The notes: generated by a model not told the origin, from the letters alone. A stretch of DNA of 64,000 nt from CAWFMO01 sp963817065 (GCA_963817065.1 CAWFMO010000001.1:372001-436000), one strand, 5' to 3'. Shown: positions 50,628 through 60,432, counted from the stretch's first letter. Program-made: numbers and translations.

Positions 50628-51038
50628 ATGGCCGATCTGTCGAAGTCACTGAGTCAGGTGCCGCTGTTCTCCGGCGTCAACCCGAAGCAGCTCAAGAAGC
50701 TGAGCGAGGGCATGGCTGAGCGCGAGTTCTCCGAGGGCGACGAGATCGCGACCGAGGGAAAGAGCGGCGTCGGGTTCTTCGTGATCGAGGACGGAAACGC
50801 GACCGTGAGCGTCGACGGCGAGATCGTCCGCACCCTCGGGCCGGGCGAGTACTTCGGCGAGATCGCGTTGATCGACAGCGGTCCGCGCTCGGCGACGGTG
50901 GTTGCGACGACCGACCTGCGCTGCCGCGGCATGACGGCGTGGGAGTTTCGGCCCTTCGTGCAGTCGAACCCCGAGGTCGCGTGGTCGCTGCTCGAGGCGC
51001 TGACCGCGCGCCTGCGCGAAGCCGAGCAGCGCGCCTAG
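50628..51038 (+). CDS. Stand-alone cyclic nucleotide-binding domain protein
   Basis: 136 aa, essentially one cNMP-binding beta-barrel with flanking helices: VPLFSGVNPKQLKKLSEGMAEREFSEGDEIATEGKSGVGFFVIEDGNATV, then the phosphate-binding cassette FGEIALIDSGPRSATV (76-91) with the key Glu78 and Arg87. There is no DNA-binding domain, so it is not a CRP; it may be a cAMP buffer or regulatory subunit. It converges on the adenylate cyclase gene with CTAG-overlapping stops (51035-51038). Confidence 0.88.
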   Translation: MADLSKSLSQVPLFSGVNPKQLKKLSEGMAEREFSEGDEIATEGKSGVGFFVIEDGNATVSVDGEIVRTLGPGEYFGEIALIDSGPRSATVVATTDLRCRGMTAWEFRPFVQSNPEVAWSLLEALTARLREAEQRA

Positions 51039-54000
51039 TCCGCCGGCTCGGTAGCGCCGAGCCGCTCTAGGGTCGCCGCGGCCCGTTCGCGGGCTTCGCC
51101 GCCGAGCAGCCAACCCGATCGAGCGGCCTGGTAGGGGCACTCGATCTCCTCGAACAGGGCCAGCGACTCGCGCAGCGGCTGCTCGTCGCCGCTCTGCAGG
51201 GCGCGAGCCCGCAGCAGCGTCGCGATCGCCAGCCGGTGCTCGCCCGTTCGCGCTGAAGCGATCTCAATCGCCTCGGCCGCGTCCTCGCGTCCGGCGCGGA
51301 CGCGTGCCTCGGCCCGCGTCGCGAGGTAGGCGGGCTGCCACTGGGTCTCACAGACGTAGTCGGTCAGCAGGCTCGCCGCGTGCTCGAAGCGGCCGTGGTG
51401 CAGCGCGACGTCGGCGCGCACCATTCGCACCCCTTCGGTTTGCTCGAGCGAGGCGTCCTGGCCGGCGAGCTCGGCCGCGAACCCGAGCCAGCGCTCCGCT
51501 TCGGCTTCCTCGCCGCGATAGCCCTCGACCGCGCCCGCGCAGGCGACGTTGGTCGCCGCGGCGCCGAACGGCGGCCGGTCGGCGTCGGTCCACTCCCGTC
51601 GAAGCCTGCGCGCCATCTCCAGCACCTCGTCCCAATCGCCGAGGTAGAAGGAGGCCATCAGCCCGCGCTCGGCGGCCGCGTGGAGGACGCCGCGAGAGCT
51701 GTCGAGGTCGCTCGCTTGTTTGGCGTAGCCCAGCGCCTCGCGGAAGTCCCCGGTCTGGATCAGGGAGAGGATCATCATGTGCAGCGCGTCTGAGTGTTCG
51801 ACGTCGAGCGCGTGGCTCCCGAGCGCGAATGCGTTCGGGGCGCCCAGCGGCGGCACCGCCGGCCCGCCGCTGAGAAGCTCGAGCCGCTCGCGAGTGTGCT
51901 CGACGGCGGCGCGCTGGCGCCCCTGGTTCCAGTCGTCCCCGGTGGCGGCGTCGAGAGCCCCCTGGATCACCTGCGGGTCGCCGCTCTCGCGAGCCAGGGC
52001 CAAGGCCTCGCTGGTCGGCTCGGCCATCTCCGCGAACCTGCCGCCGAGCCAGGCGAGCCACGCTTCGTCGAGCAGCAGCCTGGCGCGGGTGACGATGTCA
52101 TCCTCGGAGACGAGCGCGCGGCCGCGGTCGAGCATCGGCCGCAGCTCCGACTCCGGGATCTCGCCGCTGATGCCGTGGTAGCGGGCGCCGACCTCGACCG
52201 CGCGCGCGTAGGCGGCGGCCGCCAAAGCCGGTTCGCCGGCGCGCTCGCCGGCGACTGCGGCTTCGCGAAGGATCCGAATCGCGTGATCGCCGCGCCAGCT
52301 CCGCAGCGCGACGTCGCCGGCGGTGCCGAGCACCTCGATCCGCCGCGCCTCGTCGCCGGCGAGCGTCGCCGCGTGCTCGTAGAGCTCGAGCGCCCGGGCT
52401 CCGGCGCCGCGCCGCGTAGCGGCGTGGGCGGCTTCGATCAGCGCGTCGCTCGCCGCGTCGCGCCGCGCGCCGGTCGCGTCGAGGTCGGCGGCCTGGGTCA
52501 GGTGATAGGCGATCAGCTCGGCGCGCTCGGCGAATGCCTCGCCCTCGCCCAGCCGCCCGGCGACGCGCTCGTGCAGCCCGGCCCGCTCGACCCGGGGCAG
52601 CGATCCGTAGGCGACGTCGCGGATCAGCTGGTGGCGAAAGGCCCAGTGCCCCGGGCCCGCCGTCGGGCGCTCCTCGATCAGGGCCTTGCGGCGTAGGGCC
52701 TCGAGATCGCTCTCGACCGGCTCGCCGTAGAGCGCGCCCAGCGACCCGTCGCCGAAGGTGTGGCCGAGCACGCCGGCGTGCTGAAGGACGCGCTTCTCGT
52801 TCTCGGGGAGCTGGTCCATGCGCGCCGCGATCGCAGCCTGCACGGTGTCGGGAAGACCGTCGGGCGCCAGCTCGCCGGCGCCCTCGCCGATCGCGCGCGA
52901 GACCTCCTCGAGGAAGAACGGGTTGCCGCCGGCCGCGTCGGCGACCCGGTCGGCGTCGTCGCGTGCGCGCTCGGGCAGCAGCAGCTCGGCGAGCTGCCGA
53001 GCCGCGTCCGAGTCGAGCGCCCGCAGCTCGAGCTGGGTGATGTTGCGCGCGGACTTGCCGAAGTCGGGGCGCCTGTCGGCGAGCTCGGGTCGGCTGGTGC
53101 AGAGGATCAGCACCGGCGAGTCGTGCAGCCCGAAAGCGGCCTCCTCGAGCAGGTCGAGCAACCCCTCGTCGGCCCAGTGGGCGTCGTCGACGCCGATCAC
53201 CAGCGGCCGGTCGGAGGCGAGCAGCGAGACGAAGCGCCGCCAGGCCCGCTTGAGGACGTCCTCGGTGGCGGCGGTCGTCGCCTCGCGCCCGCCGCCGATC
53301 GCGACCGACAGCGAGCAGGCGAGATCCTCGGCGTCTTCGGCGCCGAGGCCGGCCAGCAGCTCGCCGAGCGCCTTCTCGACCGCATCGGCCGATGCCTCGG
53401 GACCGCTCCCGGAAGCGTCGCGGAGGATCTCCCCGAGGGCCCAGAAGGCGATGCCGCGCCCGTAGGGCGGGTTGCGCCCGACGACGACCCGCCAGCCGCC
53501 CGAATCGGAGCTCAGCTCGGAGAACAGCTCGTTGGCGAGCCGGGTCTTGCCGATCCCGGCCTCGCCCATGATCGTCACCAGCTGCGGGACCCGCTCGTGG
53601 GCGGCGCGCCGCGCCACCACGCGCAGGAGGTCGAGGTCGTCGATCCGGCCGACGAGCAGCACCTCATCGCCCTCGCCCGGGTCGCCGCCGGCCGCGAGGT
53701 AGGTGCAGATCCCGCCGTTGATGCCCTTGGCCTCGACCCGCTCACCGGGCTCGAGCCGGGTCCGAAGGCAGGCGCGGGCGGCGCGCTCGCCGACCAGCAC
53801 CTGTCCCGGCTCCGCCGCCTGCTGGAGCCGAGCCGCGGCGTTGACGGCCTCGCCGGTGACGGCGAGGTGATCGGAGTCGCTGACCGCGAGGATCTCCCCG
53901 GTCTCGATCCCGACCTTGACCGTGAGCCCGCCGTCGAGCTCGGCGACGCGCTCGACCAGCTCGAGCGCGGCGGCGACCGCGCGGTCGGGATCGTCGCCGT

Positions 54001-54215
54001 GCCCGACCGGGACCCCGAAGACCGCCATCACCGCGTCGCCGATGTACTTCTCGACCGTTCCGCCGTGCCCCTCTAAGCGCCGCGCGGGCGACCTCGAAGA
54101 AGGGCGAGAGCCGGTTGCGGAGCTCCTCGGGGTCGAGCGCCGACGCGAGCGCGGTCGAGCCGACGAGGTCGGCGAAGACCATCGTCGCCAGCTTGCGCTC
54201 CTCAGGACGGCCCAT
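51035..54215 (-). CDS. Class III adenylate cyclase fused to AAA ATPase and TPR-like region (frame break)
   Basis: About 1060 aa. The true start is ATG 54215: MGRPEERKLATMVFADLVGSTALASALDPEELRNRLSPFFEVAR, with TATCTT 6 nt upstream. An extra base near 54074 shifts the frame; after it the cyclase continues LEGHGGTVEKYIGDAVMAVFGVPVGHGDDPDRAV. The two metal-binding Asp residues lie in FADLVG and GDAVMAVFG, so catalysis of cAMP synthesis is plausible. An AAA_16-like ATPase follows (GEAGIGKTRL, LVIGVDDAHWAD, GGNPFFLEEV), then a long helical repeat region to the C-terminus. This resembles the guanylate cyclase/ATPase fusions of Actinobacteria and Chloroflexi. It converges with the cNMP-binding gene. 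Confidence 0.85.
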
Positions 54216-54221
54216 GGTCTG

Positions 54222-54227
54222 AAGATA
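54222..54227 (-). promoter_or_regulatory. -10 element of the adenylate cyclase gene
   Basis: TATCTT on the minus strand, 6 nt before the ATG at 54215. It supports that ATG over starts in the alternative open frame. Confidence 0.5.
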
Positions 54228-54282
54228 GGGGACATCTCCGCCTCTATAGGGTGCGCGGTCCCCGCCCACCGGGCGGGACGCG

Positions 54283-55503
54283 ATGGCGAAGATCAAAGTC
54301 AAGAACCCGATCGTCGAGCTCGACGGCGACGAGATGACCCGGATCATCTGGGCCTTCATCAAGGAGCAGCTGATCCTGCCCTACCTCGACGTCGAGTTGA
54401 AGTACTTCGATCTGGGGATCGAGAGCCGCGACGCGACCAACGACCAGATCACGGTCGACGCCGCGAACGCGATCAAGGAGCACGGCGTCGGGGTCAAGTG
54501 CGCGACGATCACCCCCGACGAGGCGCGGGTCGAGGAGTTCGGGCTCAAGGAGATGTACCGCTCGCCGAACGGGACGATCCGCAACATCCTCGGCGGCGTG
54601 ATCTTCCGCGAGCCGATCGTGATCTCGAACGTCCCGCGGCTCGTCCCCGGCTGGACGAAGCCGATCATCATCGGCCGCCACGCCTTCGGCGACCAGTACC
54701 GGGCGACCGACACGCTGATCCCGGGTGACGGGACGCTGACGCTCAGCTTCAGGCCCAACGACGCCTCCGAGTCGCCGATCGAGCTCGAGGTCTTCGACTT
54801 CCCCGCCGGCGGCGGGATCGCGATGGCGATGTACAACCTCGACGACTCGATCCGCGACTTCGCCCGCGCCTCGTTCGGATACGGCCTCGACCGCGGGCTG
54901 CCGGTCTACATGTCGACCAAGAACACGATCCTCAAGACCTACGACGGCCGTTTCAAGGACCTTTTCCAGGAGGTCTTCGACGCCGATTTCAAGGACAAGT
55001 TCGAGAAGGCGGGGCTGACCTACGAGCACCGGCTGATCGACGACATGGTCGCCGCCTCGCTCAAGTGGGAGGGCGGCTACGTCTGGGCCTGCAAGAACTA
55101 CGACGGCGACGTCCAGTCCGACACCGTCGCCCAGGGCTTCGGCTCGCTCGGGCTGATGACGAGCGTCCTGCGCTCCGCCGACGGCAAGACGGTCGAGGCC
55201 GAGGCGGCGCACGGCACCGTCACCCGCCACTTCCGCCAGCACCAGAAGGGCGAGAAGACCTCGACCAACCCGATCGCCTCGATCTTCGCCTGGACCCGGG
55301 GGATCGCGGCCCGCGGCCAGATGGACGACACCCCCGAGGTCTCCGAGTTCGCGACGACGCTAGAGCGCGTCTGCGTAGAGACCGTCGAGCAGGGGAAGAT
55401 GACCAAGGACCTCGCGCTGCTGATCGGCCCCGATCAGGAGTTCCAGACGACCGAGGAGTTCCTCGCCTCGATCGACGAAAACCTCACCAAGGAGATGAAT
55501 TGA
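54283..55503 (+). CDS. icd: NADP-dependent isocitrate dehydrogenase
   Basis: 406 aa, homodimeric subfamily II type (eukaryote-like, as in mycobacterial Icd1). It converts isocitrate to 2-oxoglutarate and CO2, giving NADPH. Visible: NPIVELDGDEMTRIIWAFIKE, SPNGTIRNILGGVIFREPI (substrate serine loop), IIIGRHAFGDQYRATD, and the signature NYDGDVQSDTVAQGFGSLGLMTS; then EAAHGTVTRHFRQHQKGEKTSTNPIASIFAWTRG. The mdh start overlaps its stop (TTGA), so both TCA enzymes are co-translated. Confidence 0.97.
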   Translation: MAKIKVKNPIVELDGDEMTRIIWAFIKEQLILPYLDVELKYFDLGIESRDATNDQITVDAANAIKEHGVGVKCATITPDEARVEEFGLKEMYRSPNGTIRNILGGVIFREPIVISNVPRLVPGWTKPIIIGRHAFGDQYRATDTLIPGDGTLTLSFRPNDASESPIELEVFDFPAGGGIAMAMYNLDDSIRDFARASFGYGLDRGLPVYMSTKNTILKTYDGRFKDLFQEVFDADFKDKFEKAGLTYEHRLIDDMVAASLKWEGGYVWACKNYDGDVQSDTVAQGFGSLGLMTSVLRSADGKTVEAEAAHGTVTRHFRQHQKGEKTSTNPIASIFAWTRGIAARGQMDDTPEVSEFATTLERVCVETVEQGKMTKDLALLIGPDQEFQTTEEFLASIDENLTKEMN

Positions 55504-56483
55504 GCCCAGTCAACGTCACCGTCACCGGCGCTGCCGGCCAGATCGGCTACGCGCTGCTCTTCCGGATCGCCAGCGGCCAGATGCTCGGCGAGGACACCGA
55601 GATCAAACTGAACCTGCTCGAGATCCCCGACGCGGTCAAGGCCGCCGAGGGCACGGCGATGGAGCTCGACGACTGCGCCTTCCCGCTGCTCGCCGGGATC
55701 GACATCTACGATGACCCGGTCAAGGCCTTCGATGGCTGCAACGTCGCGATGCTCGTCGGCGCCCGGCCGCGCGGCAAGGGCATGGAGCGCGCCGACCTGC
55801 TCGAGGCCAACGGCGCGATCTTCAAGCCCCAGGGCGAGGCGATCAACGCCGGCGCCGCCGACGACGTCAAGGTGCTCGTCGTCGGCAACCCCGCCAACAC
55901 CAACGCGCTGATCGCGATGTCGAACGCCCCCGACGTTCCCAAGCAGCGGTTCACGGCGATGGTCCGCCTCGACCACAACCGCGCGATCGCCCAGCTCGCG
56001 AAGCGGACGAGCGCCAAGCTCGACGCGATCCGCAAGATGACGATCTGGGGCAACCACTCGACCACCCAGTACCCGGACCTGACGCACTGCGAGGTTGACG
56101 GAAAGAACGCGTGGGAGGAGGTCGGCGACGAGAAGTGGATCGCCGACGAATTCATTCCGACGGTGGCTAAGCGCGGCGCGGCGATCATCGACGCTCGCGG
56201 CGCCTCCTCGGCCGCCTCGGCGGCGAGCGCGGCGATCGACCACGTCCACGACTGGGTCCTCGGCACCCCCGACGGCGACTGGGTCTCGATGGCGGTGCCC
56301 TCCGACGGGACCTACGACGTCGCCGAGGGGCTGATCTCGGGTTTCCCGGTCACCTGCTCGGGCGGCGAGTGGAAGATCGTCGAGGGGCTCGAGATCGATT
56401 CCTTCTCGCGCGAGAGGATTGATGCAAGCGTTGCCGAATTGGCTGAGGAACGCGACTCTGTCGCGGAGCTCGGGTTGGTATAG
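55500..56483 (+). CDS. mdh: Malate dehydrogenase
   Basis: 327 aa, LDH/MDH family group 2 (like cytosolic MDH). TTG 55500 overlaps the icd stop and is preceded by AAGGAG at 5-6 nt, so it is well supported. NAD-binding VTGAAGQIGYALLFRIASGQMLG; substrate loop VGARPRGKGMERADLL; MVRLDHNRAIAQLA; catalytic His in IWGNHSTTQYPD. It oxidises malate to oxaloacetate with NAD+. The operon pair icd-mdh covers two TCA steps. Confidence 0.97.
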   Translation: MSPVNVTVTGAAGQIGYALLFRIASGQMLGEDTEIKLNLLEIPDAVKAAEGTAMELDDCAFPLLAGIDIYDDPVKAFDGCNVAMLVGARPRGKGMERADLLEANGAIFKPQGEAINAGAADDVKVLVVGNPANTNALIAMSNAPDVPKQRFTAMVRLDHNRAIAQLAKRTSAKLDAIRKMTIWGNHSTTQYPDLTHCEVDGKNAWEEVGDEKWIADEFIPTVAKRGAAIIDARGASSAASAASAAIDHVHDWVLGTPDGDWVSMAVPSDGTYDVAEGLISGFPVTCSGGEWKIVEGLEIDSFSRERIDASVAELAEERDSVAELGLV

Positions 56484-56528
56484 CCCCCGCGCTTCACCGC
56501 CTCTTCACGCAACGAAAGGGACTCACCC

Positions 56529-58259
56529 ATGCGCTTCAACCGCAGGACCGGTCTCGTCACCATGCTCGCCGCCGGAGCGCTCGCCGTCTCCGCGGCAGCC
56601 GCGCTCGCCGTGCAGGGTGACCTCGACACGACCTTCAGCGCCGACGGCAAGCTCGTCTTCGACGTCACCGACGGGCGCGCCAACGGCGTCGCGGTCGATT
56701 CGCAGGGCCGGACCGTGGCCGCGGGCAGCGTCGACCCGACCGGCGGCGACACCTCCGACTTCGCGGTCGCGCGCTTCACCGCCAAGGGCGACCCTGACGC
56801 GACCTTCTCAGGCGACGGGATCGTCACCCTCGACGCGAGCGCGGCCGGCCTTGCCGACCAGGCGCGCGCGGTCGCGATCGACAACCAGGGACGGATCTAC
56901 CTCGCCGGCAGCGCCGACACCGGCGGCGACCTCGGCAGCGTCGTCGCGCGTTTCACCGAGACCGGCGTGCCGGACAGCGGGTTCGACGTCGACGGCGTCT
57001 CGCTCCAGGACTTCGACCCGGCCAACGACGACTCGCTCGACGACGTCGTCGCCGACTCGACCGGGCGCCCGGTCGCGGCCGGGAGCAGCGGCGCCGCGGC
57101 GACCTCCGACTTCCTCGTCGCGCGGCTGACCACCGCCGGCGGCCTCGACTCGAGCTTCGGCGGCGGCGACAGCTTCGAGACCCTCAACATCGGTGCCGCG
57201 GCGAGCCAGGACACCGGCTCCGGCGTCACGCTCGACAGCGTCGCGCGCGTGCTGGTCGCCGGCTCGACCAACGCGGTCGTCGACGAAGACGACTTCGCCG
57301 CCGCGCGCTTCTCCAAGGACGGCGTCCTCGACGGGGGCTGGGGGACCGGCGGCAATGTCGTCGTCCCGATGTCCTCGGAGGCGGGGACCGAGAAGAAGGA
57401 CCAGGGACTCGACATCGTCGCGATCGCCGGCGACAAGGCGCTCGTCTCCGGCTACGCCGAGGTAACCGGATCGGGCGAGGAGATGGCGATCCTGCAGCTG
57501 AGCTCGGGCGGCCAGCCCGACGCGACCTTCAGCTCCGACGGCAAGCTCACGTTCGGGTTCGGCGCAAGCGCCGACCGCGCGGAGGGGATAACGATCGACG
57601 GCGCGGGCAACGTCGTGCTCGCCGGCCCGGCGGGCACCCAGTTCGGCGTCGCGCGGCTGACCCCGGCCGGGGTGCTCGACGTCGAGTTCGAGAAGGACGG
57701 GCTCGTCGCGACCGACGTCGGGGGCGGCGACGACAACGCCCAGGACGTCGCGATCGATCAGAAGACCAGGAAGATCGTCGTCGCCGGGTTCACCGGCCCC
57801 GCGGCGACCGCCGACTGGGCGCTCGCCCGCTACGAGGGCGTCGCCCGCTGCGGCAAGAAGGCGCCGACGATCGTCGGCACCGCGGACAAGGACACCCTCA
57901 ACGGGACGCCGAAGAAGGACGTGATCGCGGCCGGCGACGGCCACGACACGGTCAGGGGCATCGAGCAGGGGGACGTCGTCTGCGGCGAGGAGGGCAATGA
58001 CCGCCTCGTCGGCGGGCCCGGCAAGGACGAGCTGCTCGGCGGCGAGGGCAACGATCAGATAATCGGCGGCAAGGGCGCCGACAAGCTGAACGGCGGCAAG
58101 GGCAACGACAAGCTCAAGGGCAACAAGGGCAGGGACGTGCTGCTCGGCGGCCCCGGCAACGACACCCTCAAGGGCGGCAAGGGCGCCGACACCCTCAAGG
58201 GCGGCCCGGGCAAGGACAAGAGCAAGGGCGGCCCGGGCCGCGACTCGGTCAAGAAGTAA
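56529..58259 (+). CDS. Exported delta-60 repeat protein with lysine-rich RTX end
   Basis: 576 aa. Signal peptide (TGLVTMLAAGALAVSAAAALA) and about seven delta-60 repeats of about 55-60 residues with the pattern LDTTFSADGK...DG.ANGVAVDSQGRTVAAGS....DFAVARF, predicted to form a beta-propeller. From about 445 the chain is RTX nonapeptides, including GGPGNDTLKGGKGADTLKGG, but with many Lys in place of acidic or neutral residues. Such proteins are usually cell-surface or secreted, with unknown substrates. It ends DSVKK and lacks the Cys tail of its relatives. AAAGGG precedes the ATG. Confidence 0.8.
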   Translation: MRFNRRTGLVTMLAAGALAVSAAAALAVQGDLDTTFSADGKLVFDVTDGRANGVAVDSQGRTVAAGSVDPTGGDTSDFAVARFTAKGDPDATFSGDGIVTLDASAAGLADQARAVAIDNQGRIYLAGSADTGGDLGSVVARFTETGVPDSGFDVDGVSLQDFDPANDDSLDDVVADSTGRPVAAGSSGAAATSDFLVARLTTAGGLDSSFGGGDSFETLNIGAAASQDTGSGVTLDSVARVLVAGSTNAVVDEDDFAAARFSKDGVLDGGWGTGGNVVVPMSSEAGTEKKDQGLDIVAIAGDKALVSGYAEVTGSGEEMAILQLSSGGQPDATFSSDGKLTFGFGASADRAEGITIDGAGNVVLAGPAGTQFGVARLTPAGVLDVEFEKDGLVATDVGGGDDNAQDVAIDQKTRKIVVAGFTGPAATADWALARYEGVARCGKKAPTIVGTADKDTLNGTPKKDVIAAGDGHDTVRGIEQGDVVCGEEGNDRLVGGPGKDELLGGEGNDQIIGGKGADKLNGGKGNDKLKGNKGRDVLLGGPGNDTLKGGKGADTLKGGPGKDKSKGGPGRDSVKK

Positions 58260-58616
58260 CTAGCGGGCGAAGTACCCGCGGCCCTTCTTCTTGACCAACT
58301 TGTCCTTCTGGAGCTCGTTCATCACCCGGTACATGTAGTTCGGCTGGATCCCGATCCGCTTCGCGATGTCGGAGGGCGAGATGCCGGGGTTCTCGGTGAT
58401 GATCTTCAGCGCCTGCTCGGCCCTCGTGCCGCCGCGACGACGACGGCGCTTGCGCCCGCCGGAGTTGTTGCTCGAGCCGCGGGGCCGGCCGGGCCCCCGG
58501 CGGCCGCCGAGGTCCTTGAGCGCTCCCTCGAGCCGCTTGCGTTCGTCGTCGAGCTCGGAGAGGCGCTGCTCGATCAACCCGCGGGCTTGATCGACTACGT
58601 TGGAGCTGCTTGGCAT
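58260..58616 (-). CDS. Winged-helix DNA-binding protein with AT-hook-like basic linker
   Basis: 118 aa. A coiled N-terminal helix (ARGLIEQRLSELDDERKRLEGALKDLG) is followed by RRGPGRPRGS, an AT-hook-like element (core GRP), then a winged helix: AEQALKIITENPGISPSDIAKRIGIQPNYMYRVMNELQKDKLVKKKGRGYF. It resembles small nucleoid-type or transcriptional regulators common in Thermoleophilia, binding DNA in the minor groove and with the wing. An AAAGGA site precedes ATG 58616. It is divergent from the 2-hydroxyacid dehydrogenase, sharing a palindromic region. Confidence 0.75.
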   Translation of the reverse strand: MPSSSNVVDQARGLIEQRLSELDDERKRLEGALKDLGGRRGPGRPRGSSNNSGGRKRRRRRGGTRAEQALKIITENPGISPSDIAKRIGIQPNYMYRVMNELQKDKLVKKKGRGYFAR

Positions 58617-58666
58617 CTGTGGCCGGTCCTTTCGAGAAGTAAGTAAGTGGAGCGGGGATGCTAACG

Positions 58667-58681
58667 GTGAGAGTCACTCAC
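58667..58681. promoter_or_regulatory. Palindrome between the winged-helix and dehydrogenase genes
   Basis: GTGAG-AGTCA-CTCAC with perfect 5-bp arms, next to TAGCAT (58664-58659), a possible -10 for the winged-helix gene. Candidate autoregulatory operator in the 96-bp divergent gap. Confidence 0.35.
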
Positions 58682-58712
58682 ATACGAGCCAACCGTAAGT
58701 CCGCAACCAAAA

Positions 58713-59678
58713 GTGTCAGCCGACGAAAAGCCGGTCGTAGTCATTGCCCGCCTGCTGCTGCCCGCGGGGACCGAGCCGCTGGCCGAGCGCTTCGAGCTCC
58801 GCGAGGGCGGCCTCGACGTGAACCGCGCGCGGCTGCTCGAGCTCGCCCCGGGCGCCGCGGCGCTGGTCGCCGACCCCACGGTCCCGATCGACCCCGAGCT
58901 GCTCGACGCCTGCGGGCCGGGCCTGCGCGTGGTCGCGAACTTCGCCGTCGGCTACGACAACGTCGACCTCGAGGCCTGCCGCGAGCGCGGCGTCGCGGTC
59001 ACCAACACGCCCGGCGCGCTGACCGAGGCGACCGCTGAGCTGGCGCTGGCGCTGACGCTCGCCGCCGGCCGGCGGCTCTCGGACGCCGAGCGCGACCTCC
59101 GCGCCGGGCGCTGGGAGGGGTGGGACCCCGCGGCCTACCGCGGGCTCGAGCTGCGCGGGGCGACGGTCGGGGTCGTCGGGCTGGGCAGGATCGGTTCGCG
59201 CTACGCAGAGCTCGTCGCGGCGATCGGCGCCGAGGTCCTCTACGCGGCGCGCTCGGGAAAGCTCGATGCCGAGCGCGAGCTCGGCGCCCGCCGGGCTGAG
59301 CTCGACGAGCTGCTCGAGGCCTCGGACGTGGTCAGCCTCCACGCCCCGGCTAGCGACGAGACCCGGGGGATGATCGGCGCGCGCGAGCTCGGATTGATCG
59401 GACCAGAGGGGGTGCTCGTCAACACCGCGCGCGGCCCTCTCGTCGACGAGGGGGCGCTCGCGAGCGCCCTTCGCGAGGGCGCGCTCGGCGCCGCGGGCCT
59501 CGACGTCTACGAGTCCGAGCCCGACGTCTCGCCCGAGCTGCTCGAAGCGCCGCGGGCGGTGCTGCTCCCGCACGTCGGCTCGGCGACGGTCCGCTCGCGC
59601 GACGAGATGGCGCGGATGGTCGCCGACAACGTGATCGCCGCGCTCGAGGGCCGCGAGCCCCCGAACCCGGTCACCTAG
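58713..59678 (+). CDS. D-2-hydroxyacid dehydrogenase (glyoxylate/hydroxypyruvate reductase-like)
   Basis: 321 aa, GTG start. NAD(P)-binding GVVGLGRIGSRYAELVAAIGAEVL; the catalytic triad of the family is seen as Arg in LVNTARGPLVDEGAL, Glu in GLDVYESEPDVSPELL and His in LLPHVGSAT. NFAVGYDNVDLEACRERGVAVTNTPGALTEATAELALAL is typical of glyoxylate/hydroxypyruvate reductases. Substrate choice cannot be fixed from sequence alone. It lies 35 bp past a palindrome and is divergent from the winged-helix gene. Confidence 0.9.
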   Translation: MSADEKPVVVIARLLLPAGTEPLAERFELREGGLDVNRARLLELAPGAAALVADPTVPIDPELLDACGPGLRVVANFAVGYDNVDLEACRERGVAVTNTPGALTEATAELALALTLAAGRRLSDAERDLRAGRWEGWDPAAYRGLELRGATVGVVGLGRIGSRYAELVAAIGAEVLYAARSGKLDAERELGARRAELDELLEASDVVSLHAPASDETRGMIGARELGLIGPEGVLVNTARGPLVDEGALASALREGALGAAGLDVYESEPDVSPELLEAPRAVLLPHVGSATVRSRDEMARMVADNVIAALEGREPPNPVT

Positions 59679-60341
59679 TCAGGCCGACTCGGGCGATCCG
59701 GGCGAAGCAGCGGAGCGGCGCTCGACCCGCCGGCGGCGCGGCATCGTCCGGAAGACGGCGTCCCAGAGCGGTGAGGTGACGCCGAAGCCGAAGTGGTGGT
59801 CCTGGAAGTGGTGGCGCATGTGCTGCTCGCGCAGCTTCTTGCCGAGCTCGGTCTTCGGCGTGTGGTGGTGGAGGTGGTAGTGGGTGTAGTCGTAGCCGAG
59901 GTAGCCGACCAGGAGCCCGGCGAACAGCGGATAGGCGAGCGGGGCGCCGAAGATCAGCATGTAGGCGCCGAAGAAGATCGCAGCGAGCGGGATGCTCGCC
60001 GCCGGAGGCATCACGAGCCGCATCGCGTCGTTGGGGTGGTCGTGGTGGACGCCGTGGATGATGAAGTGGAGCCGGTCGCCGCCCTTGAACTTCGGCTGCC
60101 AGTGGAAGACGAGGCGGTGGAGCCAGTACTCGGTCAGGGTCCAGATCCCGACCCCGGCGAGCGTCAGCAGGACGAGGTCCATGGCGCCGTAGCCGCCGTC
60201 GCTTCCGGCCCAGATCGAGACCCCGATCACGGGCACGAAGATGATCGCCGGGACCGACGGATGCACGCGGCTGAAGAAGTCCATGAAGCGGCTCTCGAAG
60301 AGCGGCGGGGAGGCCGCAAGGCGATCGGTTCGAGAGGCCAT
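59679..60341 (-). CDS. Fatty acid hydroxylase/sterol desaturase family protein
   Basis: 220 aa membrane di-iron enzyme. Histidine boxes: HRLVFH (HX4H), HGVHHDH, HYHLHHH and HMRHHFQDHHFGFG, the eight-His pattern binding two iron atoms, between about four TM helices. Members hydroxylate or desaturate lipid chains (2-hydroxylation of fatty acids, carotenoids, sterols) using O2. ATG 60341 is chosen; an in-frame GTG at 60350 is an alternative. Its stop abuts the dehydrogenase stop on the other strand. Confidence 0.88.
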   Translation of the reverse strand: MASRTDRLAASPPLFESRFMDFFSRVHPSVPAIIFVPVIGVSIWAGSDGGYGAMDLVLLTLAGVGIWTLTEYWLHRLVFHWQPKFKGGDRLHFIIHGVHHDHPNDAMRLVMPPAASIPLAAIFFGAYMLIFGAPLAYPLFAGLLVGYLGYDYTHYHLHHHTPKTELGKKLREQHMRHHFQDHHFGFGVTSPLWDAVFRTMPRRRRVERRSAASPGSPESA

Positions 60342-60432
60342 GCGGCGCACATGGTAGCGCCACAAAAAGACCGCCTCATTTGCGGGAACCGCCCTTTGCA
60401 AGCGGCCGCGAGATTGGCATCATCGTCGCGGG

